The notes: generated by a model not told the origin, from the sequence alone. 64,000 nt of DNA from Erythrobacteraceae bacterium (GCA_947479055.1 CANJYE010000006.1:25579-89578), one strand, 5' to 3'. Positions 17,462-27,623 are shown, counted from the first letter of the stretch. A program made the numbers and translations.

Positions 17462-18457
17462 ATGACTCCACCGGCTCTCTGCGATGATACGCTCAAGCTG
17501 ATCGGCAACACCCCGCTCGTCCTGCTCAAGGGGGCGAGCGAGGCGGCCGGTTGTGAAATCTACGGCAAATGCGAATTCGCCAATCCCGGCGCCTCGGTGA
17601 AAGACCGGGCGGCGCTGTGGATCGTGCGCGATGCTGAGGCGCGCGGCACGCTCCAGCCCGGCGGTACGATCGTGGAAGGCACGGCCGGTAACACCGGGAT
17701 TGGCCTGGCACTCGTCGCCAATGCGCTGGGCTACAAGACGATCATCGTGATGCCCGAAACCCAATCGCGCGAGAAGATGGACACGCTGCGCGCACTGGGG
17801 GCGGAACTGGTGCTGGTTCCGGCCGCGCCCTTTTCCAATCCCGCGCATTTCGTCCACACCTCGCGGCGGCTGGCGGAAGAAACGCAAGGCGCGATCTGGG
17901 CCAACCAGTTCGACAACACCGCCAACCGCAAGGCCCATATCGATTCGACCGCGCCCGAAATCTGGGAACAGATGGGCGGGCGGATCGATGGCTTTACCTG
18001 CGCGGCCGGCACCGGCGGGACCATCGCAGGGGTCGGCATGGGGCTGAAGGCGCGGGACGAGAATATCACCATCGCGCTGGCCGATCCGCATGGCGCTGCG
18101 CTGTATAATTACTACGCCCATGGCGAGCTGAAGGCGGAAGGAACTTCCGTGGCGGAAGGGATCGGGCAGGGCCGGATCACCGCCAATCTCGAAGGCGCAC
18201 CGATCGATACGCAGTTCCGCATCTCGGATGAGGAAGGGCTGGAATGGGTTTCCCGCCTGTTGCGCGAAGAAGGGCTGTGCATGGGCCTTTCGACCGGGAT
18301 CAACGTGGCCGGGGCGGTTGCGCTGGGCCGCCAACTGGGGCCGCAATCGCGGATCGTCACGATCCTGTGCGACACGGGTTTCCGCTATCTCTCCTCGCTC
18401 TACAACCGCGAATGGCTGGAAGCCAAGGGCCTGCCGGTGTTCGACTGGCTGCGCTGA
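17462..18457 (+). CDS. cysK: Cysteine synthase A (O-acetylserine sulfhydrylase)
   Basis: A 331-residue PLP enzyme that makes cysteine from O-acetylserine and sulfide. The PLP lysine is K47 in NPGASVKDRAA. The substrate loop EGTAGNTGI is at 72-80 and the phosphate cradle is CAAGTGGTIAGVG. The C-terminal half has LCDTGFRYLSSLYNREWL, also found in the CysK/cystathionine-synthase family. It lies just after the ferredoxin gene and before two small genes that lead to the dcw cluster. Confidence 0.92.
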   Translation: MTPPALCDDTLKLIGNTPLVLLKGASEAAGCEIYGKCEFANPGASVKDRAALWIVRDAEARGTLQPGGTIVEGTAGNTGIGLALVANALGYKTIIVMPETQSREKMDTLRALGAELVLVPAAPFSNPAHFVHTSRRLAEETQGAIWANQFDNTANRKAHIDSTAPEIWEQMGGRIDGFTCAAGTGGTIAGVGMGLKARDENITIALADPHGAALYNYYAHGELKAEGTSVAEGIGQGRITANLEGAPIDTQFRISDEEGLEWVSRLLREEGLCMGLSTGINVAGAVALGRQLGPQSRIVTILCDTGFRYLSSLYNREWLEAKGLPVFDWLR

Positions 18458-18504
18458 TCCTCGACCGGGTGGCCTTTCGCCACGACTGGCGCTAATCTGC
18501 GCGC

Positions 18505-18867
18505 ATGAGCCTCGATCCCACCCCCGTCAGGAAGAACCAGCGCGACGACGCGGACAGCCTGCCCGCGCCGCTCGGCGGCACCAGGGCAGAGGCGATGCAG
18601 CGCCTGCAAATCGGGCTGTTCGGCCTTGCCGCGATGATCCTGATGGTGATGCTGGCCAATATCGTGATGGAACGGGCCAACCAGACCGACGCGGCGACCG
18701 TGCCCGAAGCAATCGATGCCAGCGCTTCCACAGGGGGCGAGACCGGCGTAAAGGATCCGCTGGCGGACGCCGGCGTAGTGCCCGACATGCCCGCTACGGG
18801 CGATGGCGCGGACGGTGGCAAGGATGCCGCGCGCAAGGGTGCCAAACCTGCCCGCAATGTCCCTTAG
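18505..18867 (+). CDS. Small single-pass membrane protein, unknown
   Basis: A 120-residue protein with a hydrophilic N-terminus, one membrane helix (about residues 34-56, IGLFGLAAMILMVMLANIVM) and a low-complexity, Gly/Asp/Ala-rich tail that ends in basic residues. No family is recognised. It overlaps the next gene by 11 bases, suggesting coupled translation and a joint role. Confidence 0.7.
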   Translation: MSLDPTPVRKNQRDDADSLPAPLGGTRAEAMQRLQIGLFGLAAMILMVMLANIVMERANQTDAATVPEAIDASASTGGETGVKDPLADAGVVPDMPATGDGADGGKDAARKGAKPARNVP

Positions 18868-19594
18868 GCGATCGTTCCTTGCGCTGGCTGTCCTGCTTGG
18901 GCTGATCTGCGCGGGGCTGGCCATTGCCCGGCGCGAGGCACCTACGGGGCCGGGTCTCGGGTTGTTCACCAGCCTCCCGGTCTACTGGAACGAGGCGGCG
19001 GACCTTTCCGGCCTGCTCGACAAGGCGCAGCAACCGCACTGGGCGCGCGAGGCGCTGGAGCGCCGCTATACACTGCGTCCGCTTGACGTTCTGGCGGGCG
19101 GGCTGGATGGCCTGTCCTATCTGCTGATTGCCCAGCCGCGTCCGCTTTCGCCCGCAGAAAACGTGGCGCTGGATGGCTGGGTGCGGGGCGGGGGCAGGCT
19201 GCTGCTGTTCGCCGATCCGATGCTGACTGCCCATTCCACCTTCGCCATCGGCGACAAGCGGCGACCGCAGGACGTGGTGATGCTGTCCCCGATCCTGGCG
19301 CGATGGGGGCTGGCGCTGCAATTCGACGAGGGCCAGCCGGACGGGGAACACGCCGTGGCGTTCGATGGGGGCACGCTTCCGGTCGATTTGCCGGGACGGC
19401 TCGGGCTGGCCCGGACGGCGGATACGGTCGGGACCTGCCGCTTGCTGGCGCAGGGGCTGGTTGCCGATTGTACGATCGGCCGGGGCCATGCGCTGGTGGT
19501 GGCGGACGCGGCCCTGCTCGACGGGGAGGGGGAATCGCCCGAGTCGCGCGAAGCGGCGCTGGCGCTGCTGCTTGACCGGGCCTTTGCCGATTAG
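18857..19594 (+). CDS. GldG/GIFT-like (DUF4350-type) membrane-anchored protein
   Basis: A 245-residue protein with an N-terminal anchor or signal (SLRRSFLALAVLLGLICAGLAIA). It then has the Rossmann-like GIFT pattern: LFTSLPVYWNEAADLSGLL, LDVLAGGLDGLSYLLIAQPRPLSPAENVALDGWVRGGGRLLLFADPML split over two strands, and a late VVADAALLD. Such domains accompany ABC-type transport proteins, but no ATPase is adjacent. ATG 18857 is used because it starts the signal segment; an earlier in-frame ATG at 18803 would lie deep in the previous gene. A hairpin follows the stop codon. Confidence 0.7.
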   Translation: MSLRRSFLALAVLLGLICAGLAIARREAPTGPGLGLFTSLPVYWNEAADLSGLLDKAQQPHWAREALERRYTLRPLDVLAGGLDGLSYLLIAQPRPLSPAENVALDGWVRGGGRLLLFADPMLTAHSTFAIGDKRRPQDVVMLSPILARWGLALQFDEGQPDGEHAVAFDGGTLPVDLPGRLGLARTADTVGTCRLLAQGLVADCTIGRGHALVVADAALLDGEGESPESREAALALLLDRAFAD

Positions 19595-19624
19595 CCGGGG
19601 ATTTTCGGGGAAGCCCATCCCCGG
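19595..19624 (+). terminator. Hairpin after the GIFT-like gene
   Basis: The stem CCGGGGAT/ATCCCCGG has a 14-base loop and starts right at the stop codon. It has no T-run, so termination is uncertain. Confidence 0.35.
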
Positions 19625-19921
19625 TGACGCGACAAGAGCCAAAAATCAGTCAGTTACGATGTTATGTTCAGGCCTCCGCCGGGTTGGGACAAGTCTGTGG
19701 ATAGAATTAATATGCTTAATTTCAGTTAGTTATATTCATTGACCCAATGATTCCCAGATTTCCCCTTTAATCCCCGGTTTCCCCGGGTTATTACGATCAT
19801 CCATCGGACATCGTCGTTCGCCGCACTCCGGATTCGGGGTGAACCGGCCGCAGGATCGCGCGGCCGCGCGGGGGTGCGTCTTGTCTGCGGCCGGGGTTTA
19901 GCGAGGGGTGGTTCAGGGAAC
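19625..19921 (+). promoter_or_regulatory. A+T-rich leader region of the dcw cluster
   Basis: About 300 bp without a gene, with a distinct A+T-rich core (about 19695-19770). It should hold the mraZ promoter; I cannot pick one -35/-10 pair. It contains TGTGGATAG (19696-19704), one mismatch from a DnaA box, and the four-box array described separately. Confidence 0.5.
19752..19784. promoter_or_regulatory. Candidate MraZ operator: four spaced TCCC boxes
   Basis: TCCCA (19752-19756), TCCCC (19761-19765), TCCCC (19771-19775) and TCCCC (19780-19784) repeat with steps of 9, 10 and 9 bp. On the minus strand they read GGGGA/TGGGA. MraZ of E. coli binds direct TGGGN repeats separated by 5 bp upstream of its own gene, so spacing and place fit autoregulation. 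The array is about 140 bp before the mraZ start. Confidence 0.45.
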
Positions 19922-20422
19922 GTGGCGGGGCAGCCTGTAATCTTCAGTGGTCAGGCATTCTCGCTGAAAGGCGAGAAGGGCCGCTATGTGCTGCCCAGTG
20001 CCTTCCGCAATACGGTCAAGGATTCCAGCGACGGCAAGATCCTCTGCCTCGCCAAGCACGATCGCTGGGAATGCCTCACCGGCTTCGGCCTTTCGCGCGA
20101 AAGCGAGCTGGCCGCCCAGCTCCAGCGCGAGGAAGACAGCGCGATCAAGCGCGGGCTGGATTTCGATTACGATACTCGCGCCTCACAGCTTTACGGCTTT
20201 GCCCGGATCCCCTTCGACGACAGCGGCCGCTTCGTCATGCCCGACCATCTCGTCACCCTCGCCGGGCTGGACGAGGCGCTCTATTTTCAGGGCGGCGGCA
20301 GCTTTTTCACGATCTGGCACCCCGAAGCGCTCTATCGCATGGGCGCGGGCTGGGAAGGCGCGCAGGCCGCCTGCCGCAGCTTCGAGAGCGAACTGGCCGG
20401 AAAAGCGGGGGCGCGCAAATGA
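19922..20422 (+). CDS. mraZ: Transcriptional regulator MraZ
   Basis: A 166-residue protein with two SpoVT-AbrB-type repeats. The two conserved segments are [15 protein letters not shown] near residue 18 and [17 protein letters not shown] near residue 95. MraZ forms ring-shaped oligomers that bind repeats at the head of the dcw cluster and tune its transcription, opposed by RsmH. GTG 19922 is chosen because it follows CAGGGA and starts just before the first domain; the longer frame from 19874 adds an Arg/Gly-rich stretch. It overlaps rsmH by four bases (ATGA). Confidence 0.93.
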   Translation: MAGQPVIFSGQAFSLKGEKGRYVLPSAFRNTVKDSSDGKILCLAKHDRWECLTGFGLSRESELAAQLQREEDSAIKRGLDFDYDTRASQLYGFARIPFDDSGRFVMPDHLVTLAGLDEALYFQGGGSFFTIWHPEALYRMGAGWEGAQAACRSFESELAGKAGARK

Positions 20423-21366
20423 CCGACACCCCTCATGTCCCCGTGTTGATTGACGAGGTGATCGCAGTGCTGGCTCCGCAGCCGGGCTGCCTGATCGTCG
20501 ACGCCACGTTCGGCGCGGGCGGCTATACCCGCCGTCTGCTCGATGCGGGCGCGATCGTCCATGCCTTCGACCGCGATCCCGATGCCATCGCAGCCGGTCG
20601 CACCTGGCCCGAAACCGAGGCGAGCCCGCCCCGGCTGGTGCTGCATCCCCGCCGCTTTTCGGAAATGGTCGAAGCACTCGCCGAAGCCGGGATCGCGCGC
20701 GTGGACGGGATCGCGATGGACATCGGCGTCTCCTCGATGCAGCTCGATCAAGCCGGGCGGGGCTTTGCCTTCTCCAGCGACGGGCCGCTCGACATGCGGA
20801 TGAGCCAGGAGGGGGAAAGCGCCGCTGATTTCCTCAACACCGCGCCCGAAGCGGCCATCGCCGACGTGCTCTATCTCTACGGCGAGGAGCGCCAGTCGCG
20901 CCGCGTCGCCCGCGCCATCGTTGCCGCCCGCCCGCTGGCGACCACGGGCGATCTTGCCCGCGTGGTGCGCAAGGCGCTCGGCCATCACCCCGGCGCGCCG
21001 AAGGATCCCGCCACCCGCAGCTTTCAGGCCATCCGCATTCATGTGAACGCTGAGCTGGAGGAACTGGAAGCCGGCCTTTCCGCCGCAGAGCGCCTGCTGG
21101 GCGAAGGCGGGCGGCTGGCGGTGGTCAGCTTTCACAGCCTCGAGGACCGGATCGTCAAGCATTTCCTGCGCGATGCCTCCGGTGCGCGCGGTAGCGGTTC
21201 GCGCCACCTGCCGGTCGCCAACGATGCCGTGCCCGCCACTTTTGCCGCCGTGGCCAAGGCGGTTCGTCCGTCCGAGGCGGAATGCCAGCGCAATCCGCGC
21301 GCCCGTTCCGCCACCCTGCGCGCAGCCACCCGCACCTCCGCCCCTGCCCGGAAGGAAGCTGCCTGA
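20419..21366 (+). CDS. rsmH: 16S rRNA (cytosine1402-N4)-methyltransferase
   Basis: A 315-residue SAM-dependent enzyme that methylates C1402 in the ribosomal P site. The SAM loop [15 protein letters not shown] is at about 27-41, and the start [13 protein letters not shown], the [28 protein letters not shown] segment (read in two parts) and [13 protein letters not shown] are diagnostic. The C-terminus is a short basic tail. It overlaps mraZ by four bases and ftsL by one (TGATG). Confidence 0.97.
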   Translation: MTDTPHVPVLIDEVIAVLAPQPGCLIVDATFGAGGYTRRLLDAGAIVHAFDRDPDAIAAGRTWPETEASPPRLVLHPRRFSEMVEALAEAGIARVDGIAMDIGVSSMQLDQAGRGFAFSSDGPLDMRMSQEGESAADFLNTAPEAAIADVLYLYGEERQSRRVARAIVAARPLATTGDLARVVRKALGHHPGAPKDPATRSFQAIRIHVNAELEELEAGLSAAERLLGEGGRLAVVSFHSLEDRIVKHFLRDASGARGSGSRHLPVANDAVPATFAAVAKAVRPSEAECQRNPRARSATLRAATRTSAPARKEAA

Positions 21367-21896
21367 TGCTCCCGCGCAATCGCCTCCATTCGATCGGCTG
21401 GGCCACGCTGCTGGTGATTGCGCTGGCCCTGTTCGGCGCGCTGACGATCAAGGTGAACTCGGTCAAGAGCCAGGTCCGTCAGGCCGAACGCAAGATTGTT
21501 GCGCTGCGCCAACAGCAGGACATGTTGGAAACCGAATTCCAGACCCGCGCCAGCCAGCAGCAGCTGGCCGACTGGAACGAGGTGGATTTCGGCTATCGCG
21601 CCCCAGATGCCGAACAGTTCCTCCAAGGCGAACGCCAGCTTGCCGCGCTCGGCACGCCGCGCGGGCCGGGCGCACCGGCACCGATCGAGGTGGCCAGCGC
21701 CGCTGGCGAGGAAAGCGGGGAAAGCTTCCCGCAGATGGTCTCGCCACTGACCGGTAAGGCCTTCGCGGCCGAAGCCGGAACCAGCGCGCACCGCCCGAAA
21801 GTGACCGCGCGCAACCTGTCCGAGCGCCTGTCCGAAGGGGCGGAGCGGGTTTCGCTGTCGGCCCATGCCGGGTTGGGTGCCGGGGTGGTCGAATGA
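21366..21896 (+). CDS. ftsL: Cell division protein FtsL
   Basis: A 176-residue bitopic protein: a short cytoplasmic start, one membrane helix (about 10-29), and a coiled-coil region (VNSVKSQVRQAERKIVALRQQ) followed by LETEFQTRASQQQLADW. FtsL joins FtsB and FtsQ and activates FtsWI. It is longer than E. coli FtsL (121 aa) because of an unstructured Ala/Gly/Ser-rich C-terminal half of about 80 residues, seen in sphingomonad homologues. The identity rests on topology plus its fixed place between rsmH and ftsI. Confidence 0.88.
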   Translation: MLPRNRLHSIGWATLLVIALALFGALTIKVNSVKSQVRQAERKIVALRQQQDMLETEFQTRASQQQLADWNEVDFGYRAPDAEQFLQGERQLAALGTPRGPGAPAPIEVASAAGEESGESFPQMVSPLTGKAFAAEAGTSAHRPKVTARNLSERLSEGAERVSLSAHAGLGAGVVE

Positions 21897-23617
21897 CTGC
21901 AATCACTGTCAGTACTGCTTTTTCCTCCGGCCGTGTCCAGCTCGTCAATGTCCGCCAGCTCTCGCTTCTGACCGCGCGCCTGAGGGTGCTGTGGGTGGCG
22001 GGGGTTTTCACGCTGGTGGCGCTGGCCGCGCTGGCCCGGATCGCGGTGCTGGGTCTGGTTGAACAGGCCCCGCGTCCGCAATCGATGAGCGAGGCGCTGC
22101 TGCCGCCGCGCGGCGAGATCACCGACCGCAACGGCGTGCCGCTGGCCCGCGCGTTCCCCGCCTATGCCCTGTGGTTCAACCCCGAGGCGCTGGGCGACGG
22201 CGGATCGGCGCTGGTCCGTTCTCCGGGCGAGGTCGCGGCGGAACTGGCGAAAATCTTCCCCGACATGGACCGCACCCGGCTGGCCGCCCGGCTGAAGAGC
22301 GGCAAGCCCGGCTACTTGCGCCGCCGCCTGCTGCCGGAAGAAGCCAACAGGGTGCAGGCAATCGGCGAACTGGCGCTTGAGATCCCGCGTGAGAACGATC
22401 GCTATTATCCGCAAGGCTCGATGGCCGCGCATGTGCTTGGCTATGTCGGGTCCGATGGCGTGGGCCGGGTCGGGATGGAAGCGGTGCTGGACAAGCAGTT
22501 GCGCGACCCCGCGCTGCGCGGCCAGCCCGCCTCGCTGTCGATCGATGTCCGGGTGCAGGGCGCGCTGGAGGACGAACTGCGCCAGGGCATGCTGGCCACC
22601 GATGCGGTCGGTTCGGCCGGGATCGTGCTCGATGTCGACAGCGGCGAAGTGCTGGCGCTGGCCTCGCTGCCCGAATTCAACCCGAACCAGATCGACGCCA
22701 AGGGCGCGAGCATGATGTTCAACCGGATGACCAACCAGGTCTATGAACTGGGCTCCACCTTCAAGCCGCTGACGATCGCGTCGGCCATCGACGCGGGCGT
22801 CGTCACTGACCTTTCGCGCCGCTATCCCTCCGGCGCGCCGCTCCATATCGGCGGCTTCCTGATCCGCGACAGCCACAATCTCGGCCCCTCGCTCAACGTG
22901 CCCGAAGCGCTGATCCATTCCTCCAACATCGTCACCGCGCAGGTTGCCGACCTGCTGGGGGCCAAGGCTTTGCGCCAGACCATGGTCGATCTCGGCATGA
23001 ACGAGCGGCCCTATATCGAACTGCCTGCGCGCGGTTTCCCGATCTGGGCCAAGGGCGAATGGCCGCGCCTGCGGGCCATGACGGTCAGCTATGGCCACGG
23101 CATCGCAGTGACGCCGCTGCACCTTGCATCCGCCTATGCCACGCTGGTCAACGGCGGCATCTGGCGCCCGGCGACCCTGCACAAGCTGGCACCGGGCCAG
23201 GCCCCGCGCGGGCGACGGGTGTTCAAATCTTCCACCAGTTCGCGGATGCGCCAGCTGCTGCGGATGATCGCGGTCTATGGCACCGGCCGCAGCGCCAACG
23301 CGCCCGGCTTCCGGGTTGGCGGCAAGACCGGCAGTGCCGAAAAGCCCGGCCATGGCGGCTACAACCGCAGCTCGGTGGTGGCGACCTTTGCTGCCGTATT
23401 CCCGATGGACCGGCCACGCTATGTCGTGCTGGTGATGCTCGACGAACCCAAGGGCACCGCTGCCAGTTCCTATCAGCGCACGGCCGCGTGGAACGCCGCG
23501 CCGATCGTCGGCAAGCTGGTGCCACGGATCGGCCCGATGCTGGGCATCCAGCCTGATGAAACCCGCGATATCGACCTGTCTGACCTGAAGCCGCTGGTTG
23601 CGGGAGACAAGGAGTGA
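21893..23617 (+). CDS. ftsI: Septal peptidoglycan transpeptidase FtsI (PBP3)
   Basis: A 574-residue class B penicillin-binding protein. It has one membrane helix (about residues 33-55), then the PBP dimerisation domain beginning PPRGEITDRNGVPLAR, and the transpeptidase domain. The active-site motifs are S288-T-F-K291, S343-S-N345 and K478-T-G480. It cross-links septal peptidoglycan as the partner of FtsW. It overlaps ftsL by four bases and murE by four (GTGA). Confidence 0.96.
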   Translation: MTAITVSTAFSSGRVQLVNVRQLSLLTARLRVLWVAGVFTLVALAALARIAVLGLVEQAPRPQSMSEALLPPRGEITDRNGVPLARAFPAYALWFNPEALGDGGSALVRSPGEVAAELAKIFPDMDRTRLAARLKSGKPGYLRRRLLPEEANRVQAIGELALEIPRENDRYYPQGSMAAHVLGYVGSDGVGRVGMEAVLDKQLRDPALRGQPASLSIDVRVQGALEDELRQGMLATDAVGSAGIVLDVDSGEVLALASLPEFNPNQIDAKGASMMFNRMTNQVYELGSTFKPLTIASAIDAGVVTDLSRRYPSGAPLHIGGFLIRDSHNLGPSLNVPEALIHSSNIVTAQVADLLGAKALRQTMVDLGMNERPYIELPARGFPIWAKGEWPRLRAMTVSYGHGIAVTPLHLASAYATLVNGGIWRPATLHKLAPGQAPRGRRVFKSSTSSRMRQLLRMIAVYGTGRSANAPGFRVGGKTGSAEKPGHGGYNRSSVVATFAAVFPMDRPRYVVLVMLDEPKGTAASSYQRTAAWNAAPIVGKLVPRIGPMLGIQPDETRDIDLSDLKPLVAGDKE

Positions 23618-25089
23618 GGCTCGAGCAACTGGCGGCCGCTGCGGGCCTTGTCCTGCCAGGCTCGTCGATTGGCAACGGCACTGTTACCGGTTTCGCCATC
23701 GACAACCGCAAGGTCGCGCCGGGCAATGTTTTCGGCGCGTTTCCGGGCGCGAAGGTCAATGGTGAGGATTTCATTCCCGCCGCGATTGCCGCAGGCGCCA
23801 TTGCCGTGGTCGCCCGGCCCGAAGCCCGGATCGAGGGCGCGGCCCATATCGCCGATGCAGAACCGCGCCGTGCCTTTGCCCGCCTCGCCGCGCAATTCTA
23901 TGCCCCGGTGCCAGAAACGATCGTTGCGGTCACCGGCACCAATGGTAAGACCTCGGTGGTGGAAATGACCCGCCAGCTTTGGCGGATGGCCGGTCACCGC
24001 GCCGCCTCGATCGGCACGCTGGGGATCACCACGCCGGACGGTTCGGAATATACCGGCCTCACCACGCCTGATATCGTCACGTTCCTTGCCACGATGGCGG
24101 GGCTGGCGCGCGAAGGGGTCAGCCATGTCGCCTATGAGGCCTCCAGCCATGGCCTGTCGCAGTTCCGCAACGAAGGGCTGACGGTGGCGGCGGGGGCTTT
24201 CACCAATTTGAGTCGCGATCATCTCGATTACCACGCGGACATGGAGGATTATTTCGCCGCCAAGATGCGCCTGTTCGGCGAAGTCGTGGCGGCGGGCGGG
24301 ACTGCGGTCGTCTGGTCGGACGATGCGTGGTCCGCCCGGGCATGCGGGCACGCGCGGGACAGGGGTCTGCGCGTGTTCAGCGTGGGCGAGCAGGGCGAAG
24401 GGATCCGCCTGCTCGCCCGCACGCCCGGCCAGTTGGGGCAGGAATTGGAAGTGGAGCACGCGGGCCAGCTACGTACGATCGCCCTGCCGCTGATCGGCGC
24501 CTATCAGGCCGCCAACGCGCTGGTCGCGGCCGGGCTGGTGCTGGCGACCGGCGGCGATCCTGCCCGCACTTTTGACGGGCTGGCCCGGCTGCAGCCGGTG
24601 CGCGGGCGGCTCGAACGCGCCGCCATCACTCGTTCAGGCGCGCCGGTCTATGTCGATTACGCCCATACGCCCGATGCGCTGAGCGCGGCGATTGCGGCGC
24701 TGCGCCCGCATGTGATGGGCCGGCTCATCACCGTGTTCGGTGCGGGCGGGGACCGCGACCAGGGCAAGCGCGCGCCGATGGGCGCGGCGGCGGTTGCCGG
24801 ATCGGACCTGGTGATCGTCACCGACGACAATCCGCGCGGGGAAGACGCCGCGACAATCCGGGCGATGGTGCTGCAAGGCGCGCCCGGCGCGAGCGAAATG
24901 GCCGACCGGCGCGCGGCCATCGCCGCCGCCATCGGCGAGGCAAAGACGGGCGATATCGTGCTGATCGCCGGCAAGGGACATGAACAGGGCCAGATCATAG
25001 GCTCGGGGGAGAACGCCAGGGTGCTGCCATTCGATGATGTGACCGTCGCGCGCGAAGCTGCCGGACTTGTAGGGAGTGCACAGGCATGA
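23614..25089 (+). CDS. murE: UDP-MurNAc-L-Ala-D-Glu:meso-DAP ligase
   Basis: A 491-residue Mur ligase that adds the third residue of the stem peptide. The P-loop TGTNGKTS is at about 107-114. The central domain has SSHGLSQFRNEGL and DHLDYHADMEDY. The motif TDDNPRGED near residue 407 is the DNPR signature of enzymes that use meso-diaminopimelate rather than lysine, as expected for a Gram-negative. The start is GTG 23614, inside the ftsI stop region. It overlaps murF by four bases. Confidence 0.96.
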   Translation: MRLEQLAAAAGLVLPGSSIGNGTVTGFAIDNRKVAPGNVFGAFPGAKVNGEDFIPAAIAAGAIAVVARPEARIEGAAHIADAEPRRAFARLAAQFYAPVPETIVAVTGTNGKTSVVEMTRQLWRMAGHRAASIGTLGITTPDGSEYTGLTTPDIVTFLATMAGLAREGVSHVAYEASSHGLSQFRNEGLTVAAGAFTNLSRDHLDYHADMEDYFAAKMRLFGEVVAAGGTAVVWSDDAWSARACGHARDRGLRVFSVGEQGEGIRLLARTPGQLGQELEVEHAGQLRTIALPLIGAYQAANALVAAGLVLATGGDPARTFDGLARLQPVRGRLERAAITRSGAPVYVDYAHTPDALSAAIAALRPHVMGRLITVFGAGGDRDQGKRAPMGAAAVAGSDLVIVTDDNPRGEDAATIRAMVLQGAPGASEMADRRAAIAAAIGEAKTGDIVLIAGKGHEQGQIIGSGENARVLPFDDVTVAREAAGLVGSAQA

Positions 25090-26543
25090 GCACCAACCCC
25101 GCCCTGCTGCAATGGCCCGCAGATCCGCGCGATGCGCTGGGTCTCGCGCTGTGGGATTCCGTCGCGCTGGCCGAGGCGATGGGTGGAACCGCCAGCACCG
25201 CCTTCCAGTGTTCCGGCGTCGAGATCGATTCCCGCGACGTGGTGGCAGGCGATCTGTTCTTCGCGCTGAAGGGCGAAAGCACCGACGGCCACCGCTTCCT
25301 CGACAAGGCTTTTGCCAATGGCGCGGCGGCAGCGGTGGTCGACCGGCCGATTGCGCAGCCGCATATCCTGGTGGCTGATCCCAGCGCCGCGCTGGAAGCG
25401 CTGGCCGCCGCCGCGCGCGGGCGGGTCGATGCCCGGATCATCGGTGTTACCGGCTCGGTCGGCAAGACCGGGGTCAAGGAAGCGCTGTTCGCCGCGCTCG
25501 ACCGGGGCAGCCGGGGGGCGGCGCACCGTTCGGTCAAGAGCTACAACAACCATGTCGGCGTGCCGCTCAGCCTCGCGCGGATGCCCGCGCGCAGCCTTTT
25601 TGGCGTGTTCGAGATGGGAATGAACCATGCGGGCGAGATTGCAGCGCTGACCCGCCAGGTCCGGCCCGACGTGGCCGTGATCACCACCATCGCTCCCGCC
25701 CACATCGAGATGCTGGGCAGCGAGGAAGCGATTGCCGACGCCAAGGCCGAAATCTTCGCAGGGCTGCTGCCCGGCGGCACCGCGGTCATCCCGGCCGACA
25801 GCCCGCATCGCGCGCGACTGGTGCGCCATGCGCGCGAATTGGGCGTCAAGGTGGTGACGTTCGGCCGGGCCGCCGATGCCGATGTCCGCCTGCTCGACGC
25901 GCTGCCGATCGCCAGTGGTGGCTCGCTCGTCACCGCCGACATGGGCGACCGGCGGCTGTGCTACACCGTGGCTGAACCGGGTGATCACTGGGTAACCAAT
26001 TCGCTGGCAGTGATGGCGGCGATCCGGGCGGTTGACGGCGATCTGGGCGCGGCAGGCCTCGCCCTGGCCGAGATGGGCGGCCTGGCCGGACGCGGCGCGC
26101 GTCACCGGATACCGGCAGCGGGCGGCAATGTTCTGCTGATCGATGAAAGCTACAACGCCAACCCTGCTTCGATGCGGGCGACGCTGGCGCAACTGGGCCA
26201 GACCCCGGCGGCGAGGCGGATTGTGGTGCTGGGCGCCATGAAGGAACTGGGCGACTTCGCCCCCGGCTTCCATGCCCAGCTGGTCGAGCCGCTGCTGGCC
26301 GCGAAAGTGGATCACGCCATCCTGGTGGGCGCGGAAATGCGCTTTCTGGCGGATGCGCTGGGGAAAGGCGGGGGCAGTGCGCTTGGCAATCTGCCCGGCT
26401 TCGCCCATTGCGAAGGGCCTGACGAGGCGATCGCGGCGCTCGAGCAATACGGCCTGACCGGTGGCGATGCGATTCTTGTCAAAGGTTCGAACTCGGTGGG
26501 CCTTGCACAGCTGGTGGCCCATTTCGTCGCCCGGGAGGCCTGA
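25086..26543 (+). CDS. murF: UDP-MurNAc-tripeptide:D-Ala-D-Ala ligase
   Basis: A 485-residue Mur ligase that adds D-Ala-D-Ala, the product of Ddl. The N-terminal domain has [25 protein letters not shown] (shown in parts) typical of MurF. The P-loop [13 protein letters not shown] is at about 120-132, followed by [14 protein letters not shown] and [11 protein letters not shown]. The C-terminal domain has [13 protein letters not shown]. It overlaps murE by four bases and mraY by one. Confidence 0.96.
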   Translation: MSTNPALLQWPADPRDALGLALWDSVALAEAMGGTASTAFQCSGVEIDSRDVVAGDLFFALKGESTDGHRFLDKAFANGAAAAVVDRPIAQPHILVADPSAALEALAAAARGRVDARIIGVTGSVGKTGVKEALFAALDRGSRGAAHRSVKSYNNHVGVPLSLARMPARSLFGVFEMGMNHAGEIAALTRQVRPDVAVITTIAPAHIEMLGSEEAIADAKAEIFAGLLPGGTAVIPADSPHRARLVRHARELGVKVVTFGRAADADVRLLDALPIASGGSLVTADMGDRRLCYTVAEPGDHWVTNSLAVMAAIRAVDGDLGAAGLALAEMGGLAGRGARHRIPAAGGNVLLIDESYNANPASMRATLAQLGQTPAARRIVVLGAMKELGDFAPGFHAQLVEPLLAAKVDHAILVGAEMRFLADALGKGGGSALGNLPGFAHCEGPDEAIAALEQYGLTGGDAILVKGSNSVGLAQLVAHFVAREA

Positions 26544-27613
26544 TGCTGTATCTGATCGCACAGTGGCTGGAATTTGATGGCCTGGCCAATCTGGTGCGCT
26601 ACCAGACATTCCGCGCCGGTGCCGCGCTGCTGACCGCGCTGGTGATTGGCCTTTTGATCGGCCCGCGCTTCATCAACATGCTGCGGGTGCGCCAGGGCAA
26701 GGGCCAGCCGATCCGCGAGGATGGGCCGAAAACCCACTTCGCCAAGCGCGGTACGCCCACCATGGGTGGGCTGATGATCCTCACTTCGGTGCTGGTGTCG
26801 ATGCTCTTGTGGATGGACCTCACCAATCCTTTCGTCTGGGCCTGCATGGCGGTGACCGGCGGGTTCGGCGCGATCGGCTTCATGGATGATTACGACAAGG
26901 TGGCCAAGCGCAGCACCAAGGGCGTGTCGGGCCGGGTGCGCCTGCTGGGCGAATTCGCGGTGGCCGGGGTGGCAAGCTGGATCATCGTCAGCCAGATCAG
27001 CACCAACCTCTATGTCCCGTTCCTGTCGGGCGTCTATATCCCGCTCGGCCCGTTCTATTACGTCTTCGCCGCCTTCGTGATGGTTGGCGCGGGCAATGCG
27101 GTGAACCTGACCGACGGGCTGGACGGCCTCGCCACTATGCCGGTGGTGATCGCGGCGGGAACCTTCGCGATCATTGCCTATCTGTCCGGCCGGGTCGATT
27201 ATTCGCATTACCTCGGCATCCCGCATGTGCCGGGCGCGGGCGACCTGGCGATCTTCTGTACCGCGATCATGGGGGCCGGGCTGGCCTTCCTGTGGTTCAA
27301 CGCCCCCCCGGCGGCGGTGTTCATGGGCGATACCGGCAGCCTTGCCCTGGGCGGCGCGCTGGGGGCGATTGCGGTGGCTTCGCACCACGAAATCGTGCTG
27401 GCGATTGTTGGCGGGCTGTTCGTGCTGGAAGCGGCATCGGTCATCATCCAGGTGTTCTTCTTCAAGCGCACCGGCAAGCGGGTGTTCCGGATGGCGCCGA
27501 TCCACCATCACTTCGAGCAGCTCGGCTGGGCGGAATCGACCGTGGTGATCCGCTTCTGGATCGTCTCGATCGTGCTGGCGCTGCTGGGCCTCGCCACGCT
27601 GAAAGTCAGGTGA
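26543..27613 (+). CDS. mraY: Phospho-MurNAc-pentapeptide translocase MraY
   Basis: A 356-residue membrane enzyme with about ten helices. It transfers phospho-MurNAc-pentapeptide to undecaprenyl phosphate to form lipid I. Signature loops are [18 protein letters not shown], the DDYDK acidic motif, [13 protein letters not shown], and [13 protein letters not shown] with the triple histidine. It overlaps murF by one base (TGATG) and ends 10 bp before murD, the only small positive gap in this part of the cluster. Confidence 0.97.
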   Translation: MLYLIAQWLEFDGLANLVRYQTFRAGAALLTALVIGLLIGPRFINMLRVRQGKGQPIREDGPKTHFAKRGTPTMGGLMILTSVLVSMLLWMDLTNPFVWACMAVTGGFGAIGFMDDYDKVAKRSTKGVSGRVRLLGEFAVAGVASWIIVSQISTNLYVPFLSGVYIPLGPFYYVFAAFVMVGAGNAVNLTDGLDGLATMPVVIAAGTFAIIAYLSGRVDYSHYLGIPHVPGAGDLAIFCTAIMGAGLAFLWFNAPPAAVFMGDTGSLALGGALGAIAVASHHEIVLAIVGGLFVLEAASVIIQVFFFKRTGKRVFRMAPIHHHFEQLGWAESTVVIRFWIVSIVLALLGLATLKVR

Positions 27614-27623
27614 CCGGCCGGGA

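Noticed and set aside
19707..19719. Possible CtrA full site TTAA-N-TTAA upstream of mraZ
   Set aside because: The spacer is 5 bases, not the 7 needed for the CtrA consensus.
24657..26609. Long open frame of 650 codons on the minus strand opposite murE-murF
   Set aside because: It is the antisense shadow of two clear Mur ligases in G+C-rich DNA, is full of low-complexity His/Gln/Arg runs, and has no recognisable domain.
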